The translations under genes were made by a program, and so were the position numbers. Below, in pieces: positions 1 to 6,552 of a stretch of DNA of 9,420 bases. The notes below the pieces were generated by a model. It did not search any database. It was not told the origin of the DNA and saw only the letters and a program-made list of their open reading frames with translations. The stretch spans positions 1-9,420 of the forward strand of contig JAEDIG010000095.1 of the NCBI GenBank assembly GCA_016292545.1. The letters are read 5' to 3'. The stretch's first letter is position 1, and every line of letters starts with the position of its first letter. Origin of the DNA: Bacteroidaceae bacterium. GTDB taxonomy: Bacteria > Bacteroidota > Bacteroidia > Bacteroidales > Bacteroidaceae.

Positions 1-155
1 GCAAAAAATGCGTAGGTTTTTGAAGCCTATTTTGAACACCCTACCTTTCAGGGCGTGCTCATACGCTCATTCACAACGAAATTGAACTTGCGAAAGTTGA
101 ATCATCTCATTTTATTGGTTCGTCTGTCCCATGAAATCGTTGATATGCCGGAATC
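1..155. other. Left-edge non-coding stretch
   Basis: I see no supportable gene here. The plus strand has an edge-running frame that stops at 85 and another that is open from 16 to 183 but lacks a credible start. A short hairpin with a GCGA (GNRA-type) loop is visible around 85-98 (AACTT / AAGTT), and a weaker CCCT / AGGG pairing at 39-53. Because a rightward intrinsic terminator follows directly, the stretch is most simply the 3' end or untranslated tail of a gene outside the window. A dispersed repeat is an alternative that only a genome-wide search could decide. Confidence 0.4.
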
Positions 156-179
156 TTGCATCGCGGATGCAATTTTTTT
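156..179 (+). terminator. Intrinsic terminator for a rightward transcript from left of the window
   Basis: TTGCATC (156-162) and GATGCAA (166-172) form a perfect 7-bp stem closed by a GCG loop, followed at once by seven T (173-179). The U-tract lies on the plus-strand side only, so it fits a transcript entering from the left. On the minus strand the stem lies just beyond the stop codon of the leftward gene but has no U-tract after it, so it is at best a 3'-end stabiliser for that gene. The 3-base loop is small but acceptable. Confidence 0.6.
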
Positions 180-186
180 CTGATTT

Positions 187-1047
187 TTATTTCTCCGGCC
201 TCCAGAAATCATCGGCGGTGAGGCCGCAGGCTGTGGCGATGCGTTTGCAGAAGTCCAGGCGGAAGGAACGGTGGTCTCTTGTGTCGGAGCCGAACACGAA
301 TTTCAGGCCGGCACGCTTGCACAGGAGGATGAACTCCTCATGGGGCGTCTGGGCCAGGTCGTTGATTTCCACGGCCACCTTGCGGGCCGTCAGCATGTCC
401 ACGATGCGCTCCAGCCGTTCCCTGGTCCACACCTTGTCGTAGTGGCGGGCCACACAGGGAGGCAGATACAGGGGCCAGCCAAAGATGTCCAAGGGTTCGG
501 GGTTCTCCAGCACAGCCTGGTAGTGGTTCATGTTGGCTTCCATGAACGCGTCCAGGTCGGGCACATAGCAGTCGTGCTCCCACACCTCCAGTGTGTCGCC
601 ATATCGGTTGCCTCCAGGAATCACCTGCGGGTCCATGAAGAAGTAGTCCATCTGGCTGTAGACGCGTTCGCTCAGCCGCTGGGTCCATCCCAGCCGCATG
701 TTCTGCATGCCCCGGTAGCATCCCAGCGGGGCCGTGTCGTCGATAAACTGCTGCAGGCTTTCGTCGGTGGCGGGCACGGGCCGTGTGCCGTTGAACATGA
801 TGCCCACGTATTCCAGGCCGTTCTCCTTGGCTCCGCGTGCAATGTCCTCATACGAGAGGCTGGCCGAGGCATGGATGTGGAGGTCGTGCAGGGGAAAGTC
901 CCCGATGGCAGTGGGCTTCACGCCTTTCCACAGTTCGTCCTTCCATGCGTTTTCCGATGGCTGTTTCCCGTTGCAGGCCTGCATGCCCAGGGTCATGCTT
1001 CCCAGAGCCAGCATCCCGCTCGATTTGATGAATGTTTTTCTGTCCAT
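187..1047 (-). CDS. PHP-like metal-dependent hydrolase, predicted lipoprotein
   Basis: This 286-residue protein probably hydrolyses a phosphate ester or similar bond with bound metal; the substrate cannot be told. Residues 1-25 look like a lipoprotein export signal: MDRKTF, a hydrophobic stretch, then a lipobox-like MQAC ending at Cys25, followed by N-G with no inner-membrane retention Asp. The mature part has PHP-type signatures: HDLHIH at 54-59 (the metal-binding HxH), a strand-like VAVEIND segment, and GSDTRDH at 253-259, comparable to the late GSDxH metal motif of PHP proteins. The start at 1047 is preferred over the longer frame beginning at 1101, because the promoter at 1079-1110 predicts transcription starting near 1072 and a purine-rich AAGGA lies 4 bases before this ATG. 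It is a lone leftward gene, divergent from the large surface-protein gene. An extracytoplasmic lipid-anchored PHP protein is less usual than the cytoplasmic forms. The fold is fairly secure; the activity is inferred. Confidence 0.72.
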   Translation of the reverse strand: MDRKTFIKSSGMLALGSMTLGMQACNGKQPSENAWKDELWKGVKPTAIGDFPLHDLHIHASASLSYEDIARGAKENGLEYVGIMFNGTRPVPATDESLQQFIDDTAPLGCYRGMQNMRLGWTQRLSERVYSQMDYFFMDPQVIPGGNRYGDTLEVWEHDCYVPDLDAFMEANMNHYQAVLENPEPLDIFGWPLYLPPCVARHYDKVWTRERLERIVDMLTARKVAVEINDLAQTPHEEFILLCKRAGLKFVFGSDTRDHRSFRLDFCKRIATACGLTADDFWRPEK

Positions 1048-1078
1048 GTTTTCCTTCTTGTTTTCAGCTATTTTGCTG

Positions 1079-1110
1079 CAAATATACGCGTTTTCCCCCA
1101 ATGCGCCAAA
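1079..1110 (-). promoter_or_regulatory. Bacteroidetes-type promoter of the PHP-like gene
   Basis: Read on the minus strand: TTTG (1110-1107), a 20-base spacer, then TATATTTG (1086-1079). This matches the Bacteroidetes primary sigma consensus TTTG-N19-21-TAnnTTTG. Transcription would start about 7 bases downstream, near 1072, giving a leader of about 25 bases before the ATG at 1047. Confidence 0.75.
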
Positions 1111-1165
1111 TATGGATGTGTTTTTCTGCGGGGGAAGCAGGCAAACTGCATGATTTAATGTTCCA

Positions 1166-1327
1166 GCCCCGGAATGTTAACTGTTAACGCGTAACTCCGT
1201 TTGTGTTTTCTTTCGCACGCCCCTCCCTCTCTGGACAGGCGGACTGCCGCCGAAACGAGAAGGGGCAACCTCTTACCATTCCGGGGCATTATCTCGTTTC
1301 CTTCCCCCCCTGAACAGGGAAACCGAG
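1166..1327. repeat. Nested and interleaved inverted repeats
   Basis: GCCCCGGAATG (1166-1176) is perfectly complementary to CATTCCGGGGC (1277-1287). Inside that arch a second helix can form from GCCCCT (1219-1224) with AGGGGC (1261-1266), continued after a CCC bulge by TCTC (1228-1231) with GAGA (1257-1260), and capped by GGCGG-ACTG-CCGCC (1238-1251). GAAACGAGA (1252-1260) is also perfectly complementary to TCTCGTTTC (1292-1300), crossing the first arch. That last strand can instead pair, with one bulge, with GGAAACCGAG (1318-1327). Mutually exclusive pairings like these are typical of structured RNA, but no promoter or terminator for such an RNA was found. Chance pairing in GC-rich DNA is possible. 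Confidence 0.4.
1176..1196. repeat. Tandem 7-base repeat around GTTAAC
   Basis: Three 7-base units lie head to tail: GTTAACT, GTTAACG and CGTAACT. The first two contain the palindrome GTTAAC. The first base of the array overlaps the end of the left arm of the long inverted repeat. It may be an operator for either divergent gene; no regulator can be assigned. Confidence 0.3.
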
Positions 1328-1359
1328 GAGCAGCGGCCTATTCCGGTGATATGATGGGG

Positions 1360-1383
1360 AGGTTAATTGTAAAGATAGGTTAA
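1360..1383 (+). promoter_or_regulatory. Direct repeat AGGTTAA, candidate activator site
   Basis: AGGTTAA occurs at 1360-1366 and again at 1377-1383, 17 bases apart start to start. Relative to the start predicted from the -7 box at 1444-1451, the two copies lie at about -99 and -82, a usual place for an activator. The function is inferred only from position and from the missing -33 box downstream. Confidence 0.25.
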
Positions 1384-1443
1384 ATGCTATTGCGGGTTTC
1401 CATTTTTCTGCGATTTCTCTATAGTTAGAACGAGAGAATTGAA

Positions 1444-1451
1444 TACATTTG
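1444..1451 (+). promoter_or_regulatory. -7 box of the large surface-protein gene (no clear -33 box)
   Basis: TACATTTG matches the Bacteroidetes -7 consensus TAnnTTTG exactly. Transcription would start near 1458-1460, leaving an A-rich leader of about 31 bases with no Shine-Dalgarno sequence before the ATG at 1491. At spacings of 17 to 21 bases upstream there is no TTTG or TTG, unlike the other three promoters in the window, so an activator may be needed. Confidence 0.6.
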
Positions 1452-1490
1452 CAGAACTGAAACCAATTTTTCAACCAAATTAAAACATAA

Positions 1491-4400
1491 ATGAACACAA
1501 AACTACACAAACTCTTGTTCATGGCAGCCCTGATGGCACCGTGTGCCGGCGCGCAGGCCCTGGACAAGGTGGATGGTGTCTATCAGATTGCCACTCCACA
1601 GGACATGGTGGACTTTGCCGCCCTGGTGACGGATGGAGAACCCGATGCCAATGCCGTATTGACGGCCGACATCGACATCTCGGACTACCACACGCTGCAG
1701 ATTGGTGCACCCACGGTCCCCTATACCGGCACCTTCGACGGACAGTACCACACCCTCACCATCGATGCGGCCACCGATGCAGAGTATTGCTCCCTGTTCC
1801 GTATGCTGGCCGGCACGGTGCGCTGCCTCAATGTGCGCGGCAATGTGTCCGCACAGGCCAAGTATGCCTCGGCTCTGGTGGGCGAGGCCAGGGACTGTAC
1901 GATTGAGAACTGCGTCACCGAAGCTACTATCTATTCTACGTTGGTAGGCGACGGCACTTTTGGCGGAATCGTGGGACTGGTGGCCGACAACTGCCATGCC
2001 ACGGTGAAGAACACCTGCTTTGCTGGCGCCATTGTGGCAGAGAACACCTCAAGCTGCGGTGGCATCTGCGGATGGTCTTCTGGCACCATCACCATCGACC
2101 ATTGCATGGTGATTGCCGATGTGAGCCAGACTTCCTCCTCGGAATGTAACACCTTCAGCCGCAATCCAGGCAATGCCACCATCATCGGGGGTGCCTATTT
2201 GAACGCTTACGGCACGGTGCCCGCTGGCGTAGCCCAGCTGGAAGCCTCCCAACTTTCTTCGGGTGCGGCTTGTTTTATAGTGAACGGAATGTCCTCAGAG
2301 AGCCCCGTGTGGTTCCAGAACCTGGGCGAGGATCCTATTCCCGTGCCCAATCCTTCTCATGCCACGGTCTATGCATCCGGACGGATCCATTGCAATGGCG
2401 ATGTGTATGAAGGGACCGTTTATCAGAACACAACGGGCACCATTCAGCAGGACGACCATGACTGGCTGCACGGTAAGTGCAATTATTGCAGCCTGGTGGA
2501 TGAAGCCTATAAGCAACCTGCAGCGGACGGATTCTATGAGCTTGCCAGTGCAGACGACCTGCTGTGGTTTGCCGCGCTGGTGAACTCGGATGTCAAGCCC
2601 GATGCCAACGCACGCCTCACGGCCCCCGTTTCGCTGGAGGGCATCGACTGGCCGTCTATCGGACGGGCAGATATAGTATATAAAGGTACGTTCGACGGTG
2701 GTCTGCAACCCATCACGGGACTGAACGCCATCTTGTTCGGTTCTGCCAACGGGGCCACATTCCGCAATATCGCCATCGAGGAGGCAACCATCGTTGGGCG
2801 CGATGCAAACCGTGCAGCACACAGCGGCTCCATTGTGGGCGTGGCGTTCAATTCGCAGATGACGGGCTGCTATTCCAAGGCCTCCTTGACCCTTGGCGAC
2901 GAGGGCGATGCCGGTGGACTTGCCGGTAAATTATCGGGCACCATCAGCAATTGTGCCTTCTATGGCACCCTGACGAGTGCCGGATGGTCGGAAGGCGGTA
3001 TCGCAGGCAGCGGTGAGGGGTCGTCTTCCATCACGATTGAGGATTGTTTGGTAAGCGCCGAATTGCTTACTACTGGCGGACAGGCCAAGGGTACCCTTCT
3101 GGGATGGAACGACAATGCCACCATCACCAACTGTTTCACGGTGGAGACACCCGAGGGCTTCGATGGATTCTCTGGCAACATGTCCACAGCCAAGGACGAC
3201 AGCCGCATGGTAACCAGTGAGGTGATGGCATCGGGTGAGGTGGCATGGCTCCTCAATGGGCAGAAGTTCTTGGATGTCAAATGGTATCAGAACCTTGATG
3301 AGGATGCGGCACCGGTACTTGATCCCACTCATGGGATTGTTTATCAGATAGGCGAAGGACTCTATACAAACGATCTCATGGATGTGCGTGACCAACTTCT
3401 GGAAGAAGCCGCCGACTATGCCAACGCGGTGGTGGCCTGTCAGGCAGATCTGGGTATGTTCCTGGCTGCCATCGAAACTGTCAGGGCAGCCACTGGAGAT
3501 GCTTTTGTGCAGGCATACGTGGAATTGCTGGCTGCGCGTGCCGTAGTGGAGAAGAGTGCACAGGCATACACCGCCTATCAGCAGGCTATCGACGTGATTA
3601 TCGCCTATGTGGACGAGCACTACGACGAGCTGGAAGGTCCTATGCTGGATGTGCTCGACAGCTACCTGTATGGCGATGCAGAACCCGGTGAGCAGGGATT
3701 CCCCAACGGAAGCTATGGCTACATCATGGAGAACTGTGCGCTTACGGCCGAACAGATACTGGAGGAGATAAAGGTGGCCAATCAGCTGCTCGATGATGCC
3801 GTCCGTGGCGGATTCAGCACAGGAAGCGAAATCACCAAGCTGGTGGCCAATGCCAACCTCGATGATGCTGAGAACTTCAAGGGATGGGAAACCAGTTCCT
3901 GGGGCAGCACGTTCACGGTGCTCCGCCAGGACGGAATCACCTACACCGCCGAAGGATGGAATGCCACCTTCGACCTTCACCAGACCCTCACGGGCCTGCC
4001 CAACGGTGTGTATGAGCTCCGTGCCAACGCAGCCTTCCGCGCCGCCAACAATGAATATGACGGCAACGACAACTACGCCGCCTTCCTCTATGCCGGCAAC
4101 AATGCCGTGAACGTGATGACGGCAGGCGAGGACCTGATCCCCTCTGCAGAGGCCGTGAACATGGAGAACTCCTACATAGAGGGTCCGGGCAATGTGGACA
4201 AACTGTATGAGGACGGCGAGGTGGAGGGCTACTATCCCGTGGGTCCCGTGGGATGCTACTATGCCTTCGGTGCCGGACGCTACCAGAACCGCATCGCCTG
4301 CACCGTCACCGACGGCACACTGACCATCGGCCTCAAGAACCTGGGTACGGGTCAGGAGAACGACTGGTGCGGCTTCGACAACTTCCAGCTCTTCTATCTG

Positions 4401-5912
4401 GGCACCGAGGAAGAGGCCGCCGAGGCGCTTGCCCCCACGCTGGAGGGCATGGCAGCGCGGGCACGCACCTTGCTCCGCTATGTGGCCGACAGCGGTGAGG
4501 GCTATCGTGTGCGTCCCAACTTCTCTGCCGACCTGCGCGACCGCCTGCAGCAGGCCGTCGATGCAGTGGAGACCACCACGGACGGCAGCGGGAAGATGCG
4601 TCTGGTGGAGACCTTCTCCCAGCTGTTCCAGGAGGTTTATGACTGCAAAAAGGCATACATAGCCCTGGAGGATGCCGTGGAGGCGCTCCTGGCATCCGTT
4701 TATGAATATCCCGATGCCACCGATGAGGAGAAGGCCGAAATCGAGGCACTTGTGCCCGTAGTGATGGAGAAGTGGGAAGCTGGTGCCTACACCACCGGGG
4801 AGGCACTGGACCAGACCGATTTGAAGGCCACCCAGTTCTACCAGCGTTTCTTTGCCGGTGCGCCCGAGCAGGTGGACGGTGTCTACCAGCTGGCCACAGT
4901 GGATGACCTGCTCTGGTTCTCACGCCTGAACAACAATATTTCGATTGCCAGTCTGAAGGTTGCCCTCACGGCTCCTGTGGACATGACTGGCGTGGAATGG
5001 GAACCCATCGGCACACCCGGCAAGCCTTTCCAGGGTACGTTCGACGGCCGCCTGCAGCCCATTACCGGCCTCACCAAGGGCCTTTTCGGTACGGTCAACA
5101 ATGCCACCATCGAAGGTGTGGCCATTGTGGGCGGCTCCATCACGGGCGATGCAGCCTATGCAGCCCATACGGCGGCCATCGTGGGCATGTCGTATGGCAC
5201 CACCACATTGAACCGCTGCTTCAGCTCGGCCAGCATCGTAGGCGGCACGGGCGACGGCGGTGGCCTTGTGGGCAAGATGGCCGGAAACGGCATCATGACC
5301 AACTGCTATTTCGCCGGCAACATCATGTATGGATGGAGTGCAGGCTGTCTGATAGGCAGTAGCGACGGCACCACCATTGCCGAGGTGAGCGACTGCTATG
5401 TGGATGCCCGAGGTGTCACCTATGGCAACGGCGACGCCCACGGCCTGGTAGTGGGCTGGCTCCACGATGGACAGACAGACCGCTTCAGCGACGTGTATCT
5501 GATTGCCGCTCCCAATCTGGATAATGTCATGGGCTATGTGGACAACCGAAGTGCGGCTAATGCCAACTGCCCCATTGTGGACGTGGAAACCTTCAAGAGC
5601 GGCGAGATAGCCTACAAGCTCAACCATGGCAACGAGGACAACCCCGTATGGTTCCAGACGCTGGGCACCGACGAGACCCCCGTGCTGGCCTCCAGCCACG
5701 AGATTGTCATCCTGAAGGAAGACGGCACATACGCCAACAAGCAGGGCAGTGCCATCGACAAGGTGGAGATGGAGCAGCGCCTGCCCGCCGTGGTGAACGT
5801 GTATGGCATAGACGGCCGGTTGGTACGTTCGGGCGTAGCCGGAGCCGATGCCCTGCGTGGCCTTCCGGCAGGTATCTATGTGATTGGCGGCAGGAAAGTG
5901 GCCAACAAGTAA
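1491..5912 (+). CDS. Large T9SS-secreted surface protein with GLUG-type repeat modules and a carbohydrate-binding-like domain
   Basis: The protein has 1473 residues. Residues 1-23 form a Sec signal peptide with a likely cut after AQA. Three homologous modules follow, at about 26-294, 345-618 and 1127-1407. Each opens with a DGVYQ(L/I)A-type motif, carries TFDG and several GLUG-like turns (for example GDGGGLVG, GGIVG), and closes with V(W/K)(F/Y)Q.L...PV; such repeats usually fold as a parallel beta-helix. Modules 1 and 2 are joined by a linker with a possible metal site (H323, H327, C330, C333). Between modules 2 and 3 lie a helical stretch (about 628-776), a galactose-binding-like domain of the kind common in Bacteroidales (about 782-971, with GW, QTLTGLPNGVYEL, VTDGTLTIG and FDNFQLFYL), and a second helical stretch (about 972-1120). 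The last about 50 residues (VNVYGIDGRLV through LPAGIYVIGG to KVANK) form a type A T9SS sorting domain, so the protein should cross the outer membrane and be anchored or released there. I infer an adhesin or glycan-binding role; no catalytic motif is visible. It is transcribed alone. Confidence 0.85.
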   Translation: MNTKLHKLLFMAALMAPCAGAQALDKVDGVYQIATPQDMVDFAALVTDGEPDANAVLTADIDISDYHTLQIGAPTVPYTGTFDGQYHTLTIDAATDAEYCSLFRMLAGTVRCLNVRGNVSAQAKYASALVGEARDCTIENCVTEATIYSTLVGDGTFGGIVGLVADNCHATVKNTCFAGAIVAENTSSCGGICGWSSGTITIDHCMVIADVSQTSSSECNTFSRNPGNATIIGGAYLNAYGTVPAGVAQLEASQLSSGAACFIVNGMSSESPVWFQNLGEDPIPVPNPSHATVYASGRIHCNGDVYEGTVYQNTTGTIQQDDHDWLHGKCNYCSLVDEAYKQPAADGFYELASADDLLWFAALVNSDVKPDANARLTAPVSLEGIDWPSIGRADIVYKGTFDGGLQPITGLNAILFGSANGATFRNIAIEEATIVGRDANRAAHSGSIVGVAFNSQMTGCYSKASLTLGDEGDAGGLAGKLSGTISNCAFYGTLTSAGWSEGGIAGSGEGSSSITIEDCLVSAELLTTGGQAKGTLLGWNDNATITNCFTVETPEGFDGFSGNMSTAKDDSRMVTSEVMASGEVAWLLNGQKFLDVKWYQNLDEDAAPVLDPTHGIVYQIGEGLYTNDLMDVRDQLLEEAADYANAVVACQADLGMFLAAIETVRAATGDAFVQAYVELLAARAVVEKSAQAYTAYQQAIDVIIAYVDEHYDELEGPMLDVLDSYLYGDAEPGEQGFPNGSYGYIMENCALTAEQILEEIKVANQLLDDAVRGGFSTGSEITKLVANANLDDAENFKGWETSSWGSTFTVLRQDGITYTAEGWNATFDLHQTLTGLPNGVYELRANAAFRAANNEYDGNDNYAAFLYAGNNAVNVMTAGEDLIPSAEAVNMENSYIEGPGNVDKLYEDGEVEGYYPVGPVGCYYAFGAGRYQNRIACTVTDGTLTIGLKNLGTGQENDWCGFDNFQLFYLGTEEEAAEALAPTLEGMAARARTLLRYVADSGEGYRVRPNFSADLRDRLQQAVDAVETTTDGSGKMRLVETFSQLFQEVYDCKKAYIALEDAVEALLASVYEYPDATDEEKAEIEALVPVVMEKWEAGAYTTGEALDQTDLKATQFYQRFFAGAPEQVDGVYQLATVDDLLWFSRLNNNISIASLKVALTAPVDMTGVEWEPIGTPGKPFQGTFDGRLQPITGLTKGLFGTVNNATIEGVAIVGGSITGDAAYAAHTAAIVGMSYGTTTLNRCFSSASIVGGTGDGGGLVGKMAGNGIMTNCYFAGNIMYGWSAGCLIGSSDGTTIAEVSDCYVDARGVTYGNGDAHGLVVGWLHDGQTDRFSDVYLIAAPNLDNVMGYVDNRSAANANCPIVDVETFKSGEIAYKLNHGNEDNPVWFQTLGTDETPVLASSHEIVILKEDGTYANKQGSAIDKVEMEQRLPAVVNVYGIDGRLVRSGVAGADALRGLPAGIYVIGGRKVANK
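1566..2372 (+). repeat. GLUG-type module 1 of the surface protein
   Basis: Encodes residues 26-294, from KVDGVYQIA to the PNPSHATVY end. It is the most divergent of the three modules and the richest in cysteine (for example C136, C141, C168, C176, C189, C193, C205). The shared frame is the opening motif, GTFDG at 80-84, GLUG-like turns near 158-163 and 190-194, and the closing SPVWFQNLGED. Confidence 0.65.
2523..3344 (+). repeat. GLUG-type module 2 of the surface protein
   Basis: Encodes residues 345-618. It is clearly closest to module 3: both share DDLLWF near the start, LTAPV, the run GTFDGxLQPITGL, LFG, an AAH...IVG segment and a closing V(K/W)(W/F)Q.L. At the DNA level 14 bases around the TFDG codons (2685-2698) are identical to those in module 3 (5034-5047), as expected from a duplication. 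Confidence 0.7.
4869..5714 (+). repeat. GLUG-type module 3 of the surface protein
   Basis: Encodes residues 1127-1408. It matches module 2 closely and is followed almost directly by the T9SS sorting domain. It is separated from module 2 by about 500 residues of helical and carbohydrate-binding-like sequence. Confidence 0.7.
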
Positions 5913-5955
5913 ACGACCATCCTGACTGAGCCGATTCGTCGGCCCGTGATTATCC

Positions 5956-5997
5956 GAATCCCACTTTGCGTGCTGCAAGGTGGGATTCAAATTTTTT
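5956..5997 (+). terminator. Intrinsic terminator of the surface-protein gene
   Basis: A 14-bp stem (5956-5969 with 5975-5988) is perfect except for one G-U pair, has a 5-base GTGCT loop, and is followed by AAA and six T (5992-5997). It begins 43 bases after the stop codon and separates this gene from the regulator operon, whose own promoter starts 12 bases further on. Confidence 0.9.
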
Positions 5998-6008
5998 CTT
6001 TCATTTTA

Positions 6009-6040
6009 TTTGCTTGCATCGACATTTTTTGCTACTTTTG
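6009..6040 (+). promoter_or_regulatory. Bacteroidetes-type promoter of the regulator-folA-thyA-rsmF operon
   Basis: TTTG (6009-6012), a 20-base spacer, then TACTTTTG (6033-6040). Transcription would start near 6047, leaving a leader of only about 14 bases before the ATG at 6061. This rules out the longer in-frame start at 5980, which lies inside the preceding terminator. Confidence 0.8.
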
Positions 6041-6060
6041 CCGCCAAAAGCAATAATAAC

Positions 6061-6552
6061 ATGTCAATTTCAAACTTGGATGCTCTTGATGAGCAGATTC
6101 TAAAGCTGATTTCCAACGATGCCCGCATCCCGTTTCTGGAGGTGGCGCGTGCCTGCCACGTGTCGGGTGCGGCCATCCACCAGCGAATCCAGAAAATGGT
6201 GTCCTGCGGGGTGATAAAAGGGTCTCAGTTTGTGTTCGATCCCCAGATGCTGGGCTATGAGACCTGTGCCTTTGTGGGCCTTTTCCTGAAGGAACCTTCC
6301 GACTTCGACCGCGTGGTGGCTGCCTTGCGCGAGATGCCCGAGGTGGTGGAGTGCCACTACACGACGGGCGGCTATGACATCTTCATCAAGATTTACACAC
6401 GAAACAACAGCCACATGCTCAGCTTCATCCACGACAAACTGCAGCCGCTGGGCCTGCAACGCAGCGAAACCATCATCTCGCTCCACGAGGCCTTCCATCG
6501 CAAGGTGGCTGTGCCCGATTTCGCCACGGAGGAAGGAGGGGCCGCGGAATGA
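6061..6552 (+). CDS. Lrp/AsnC-family transcriptional regulator
   Basis: This 163-residue protein is a typical Lrp/AsnC regulator: DNA-binding dimers or octamers whose activity is set by a bound amino acid or related metabolite. Residues 7-55 form the helix-turn-helix domain (LDEQILKLISNDAR, then SGAAIHQRIQKM as recognition helix, then GVIKG). Residues about 67-145 form the ligand-binding RAM domain, with TGGYDIFIK at 102-110 in the usual effector-loop position. The length is normal for the family. The start is fixed by the promoter just upstream; the leader is A-rich with no Shine-Dalgarno sequence, and the proposed N-terminus MSISNLDALDEQ fits family starts. The stop overlaps the folA start as ATGA, so the regulator is made together with the folate enzymes. 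Self-regulation is common in this family and is likely here, but no operator was identified. The specific ligand is unknown. Confidence 0.92.
   Translation: MSISNLDALDEQILKLISNDARIPFLEVARACHVSGAAIHQRIQKMVSCGVIKGSQFVFDPQMLGYETCAFVGLFLKEPSDFDRVVAALREMPEVVECHYTTGGYDIFIKIYTRNNSHMLSFIHDKLQPLGLQRSETIISLHEAFHRKVAVPDFATEEGGAAE

Larger units (their letters stand above)
1111..1443. promoter_or_regulatory. Divergent intergenic regulatory region
   Basis: These 333 bases separate the leftward promoter of the PHP-like gene from the rightward promoter of the large surface-protein gene. They hold a GTTAAC-containing tandem repeat (1176-1196), a GC-rich block of inverted repeats (1166-1327) and a direct repeat AGGTTAA (1360-1366 and 1377-1383). 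A 60-codon frame is open at 1201-1383 but begins at TTG with no ribosome-binding or promoter signal, and I do not accept it. The region is long for a simple promoter gap and may hold operators or a small structured RNA. Confidence 0.5.

Noticed and set aside
8..85. 25-codon plus-strand frame at the left edge
   Set aside because: Too short and without any supporting signal to call a gene.
1048..1101. N-terminal extension of the PHP-like protein from the ATG at 1101
   Set aside because: It would begin upstream of the predicted transcription start and bury the export signal behind 18 extra residues.
271..1158. 295-codon plus-strand frame opposite the PHP-like gene
   Set aside because: It is antisense to a gene with recognisable motifs and a promoter; the translation is His/Gln/Val-rich with no family features.
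1201..1383. 60-codon plus-strand frame in the divergent gap
   Set aside because: TTG start, no promoter or ribosome-binding signal, low-complexity composition, and overlap with the inverted repeats.
1289..1567. 92-codon minus-strand frame across the start of the surface-protein gene
   Set aside because: It runs antisense to the promoter, leader and signal peptide of a well-supported gene, with no leftward promoter box found to its right.
2931..3980. 349-codon minus-strand frame inside the surface-protein gene
   Set aside because: An antisense shadow caused by GC-rich codons; no start signals or recognisable domain.
1566..5714. Repeat modules considered as a possible recombination or phase-variation system
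   Set aside because: The modules are diverged at DNA level (longest identity noticed is 14 bases) and there is no invertase or recombinase gene nearby.
4920..5990. 356-codon minus-strand frame across the end of the surface-protein gene
   Set aside because: Antisense shadow; it would start inside the terminator and has no promoter or known motif.
5980..6060. Longer start of the Lrp/AsnC regulator giving a signal-peptide-like N-terminus
   Set aside because: It lies in the preceding terminator and upstream of the operon's promoter; the hydrophobic extension is translated promoter DNA.
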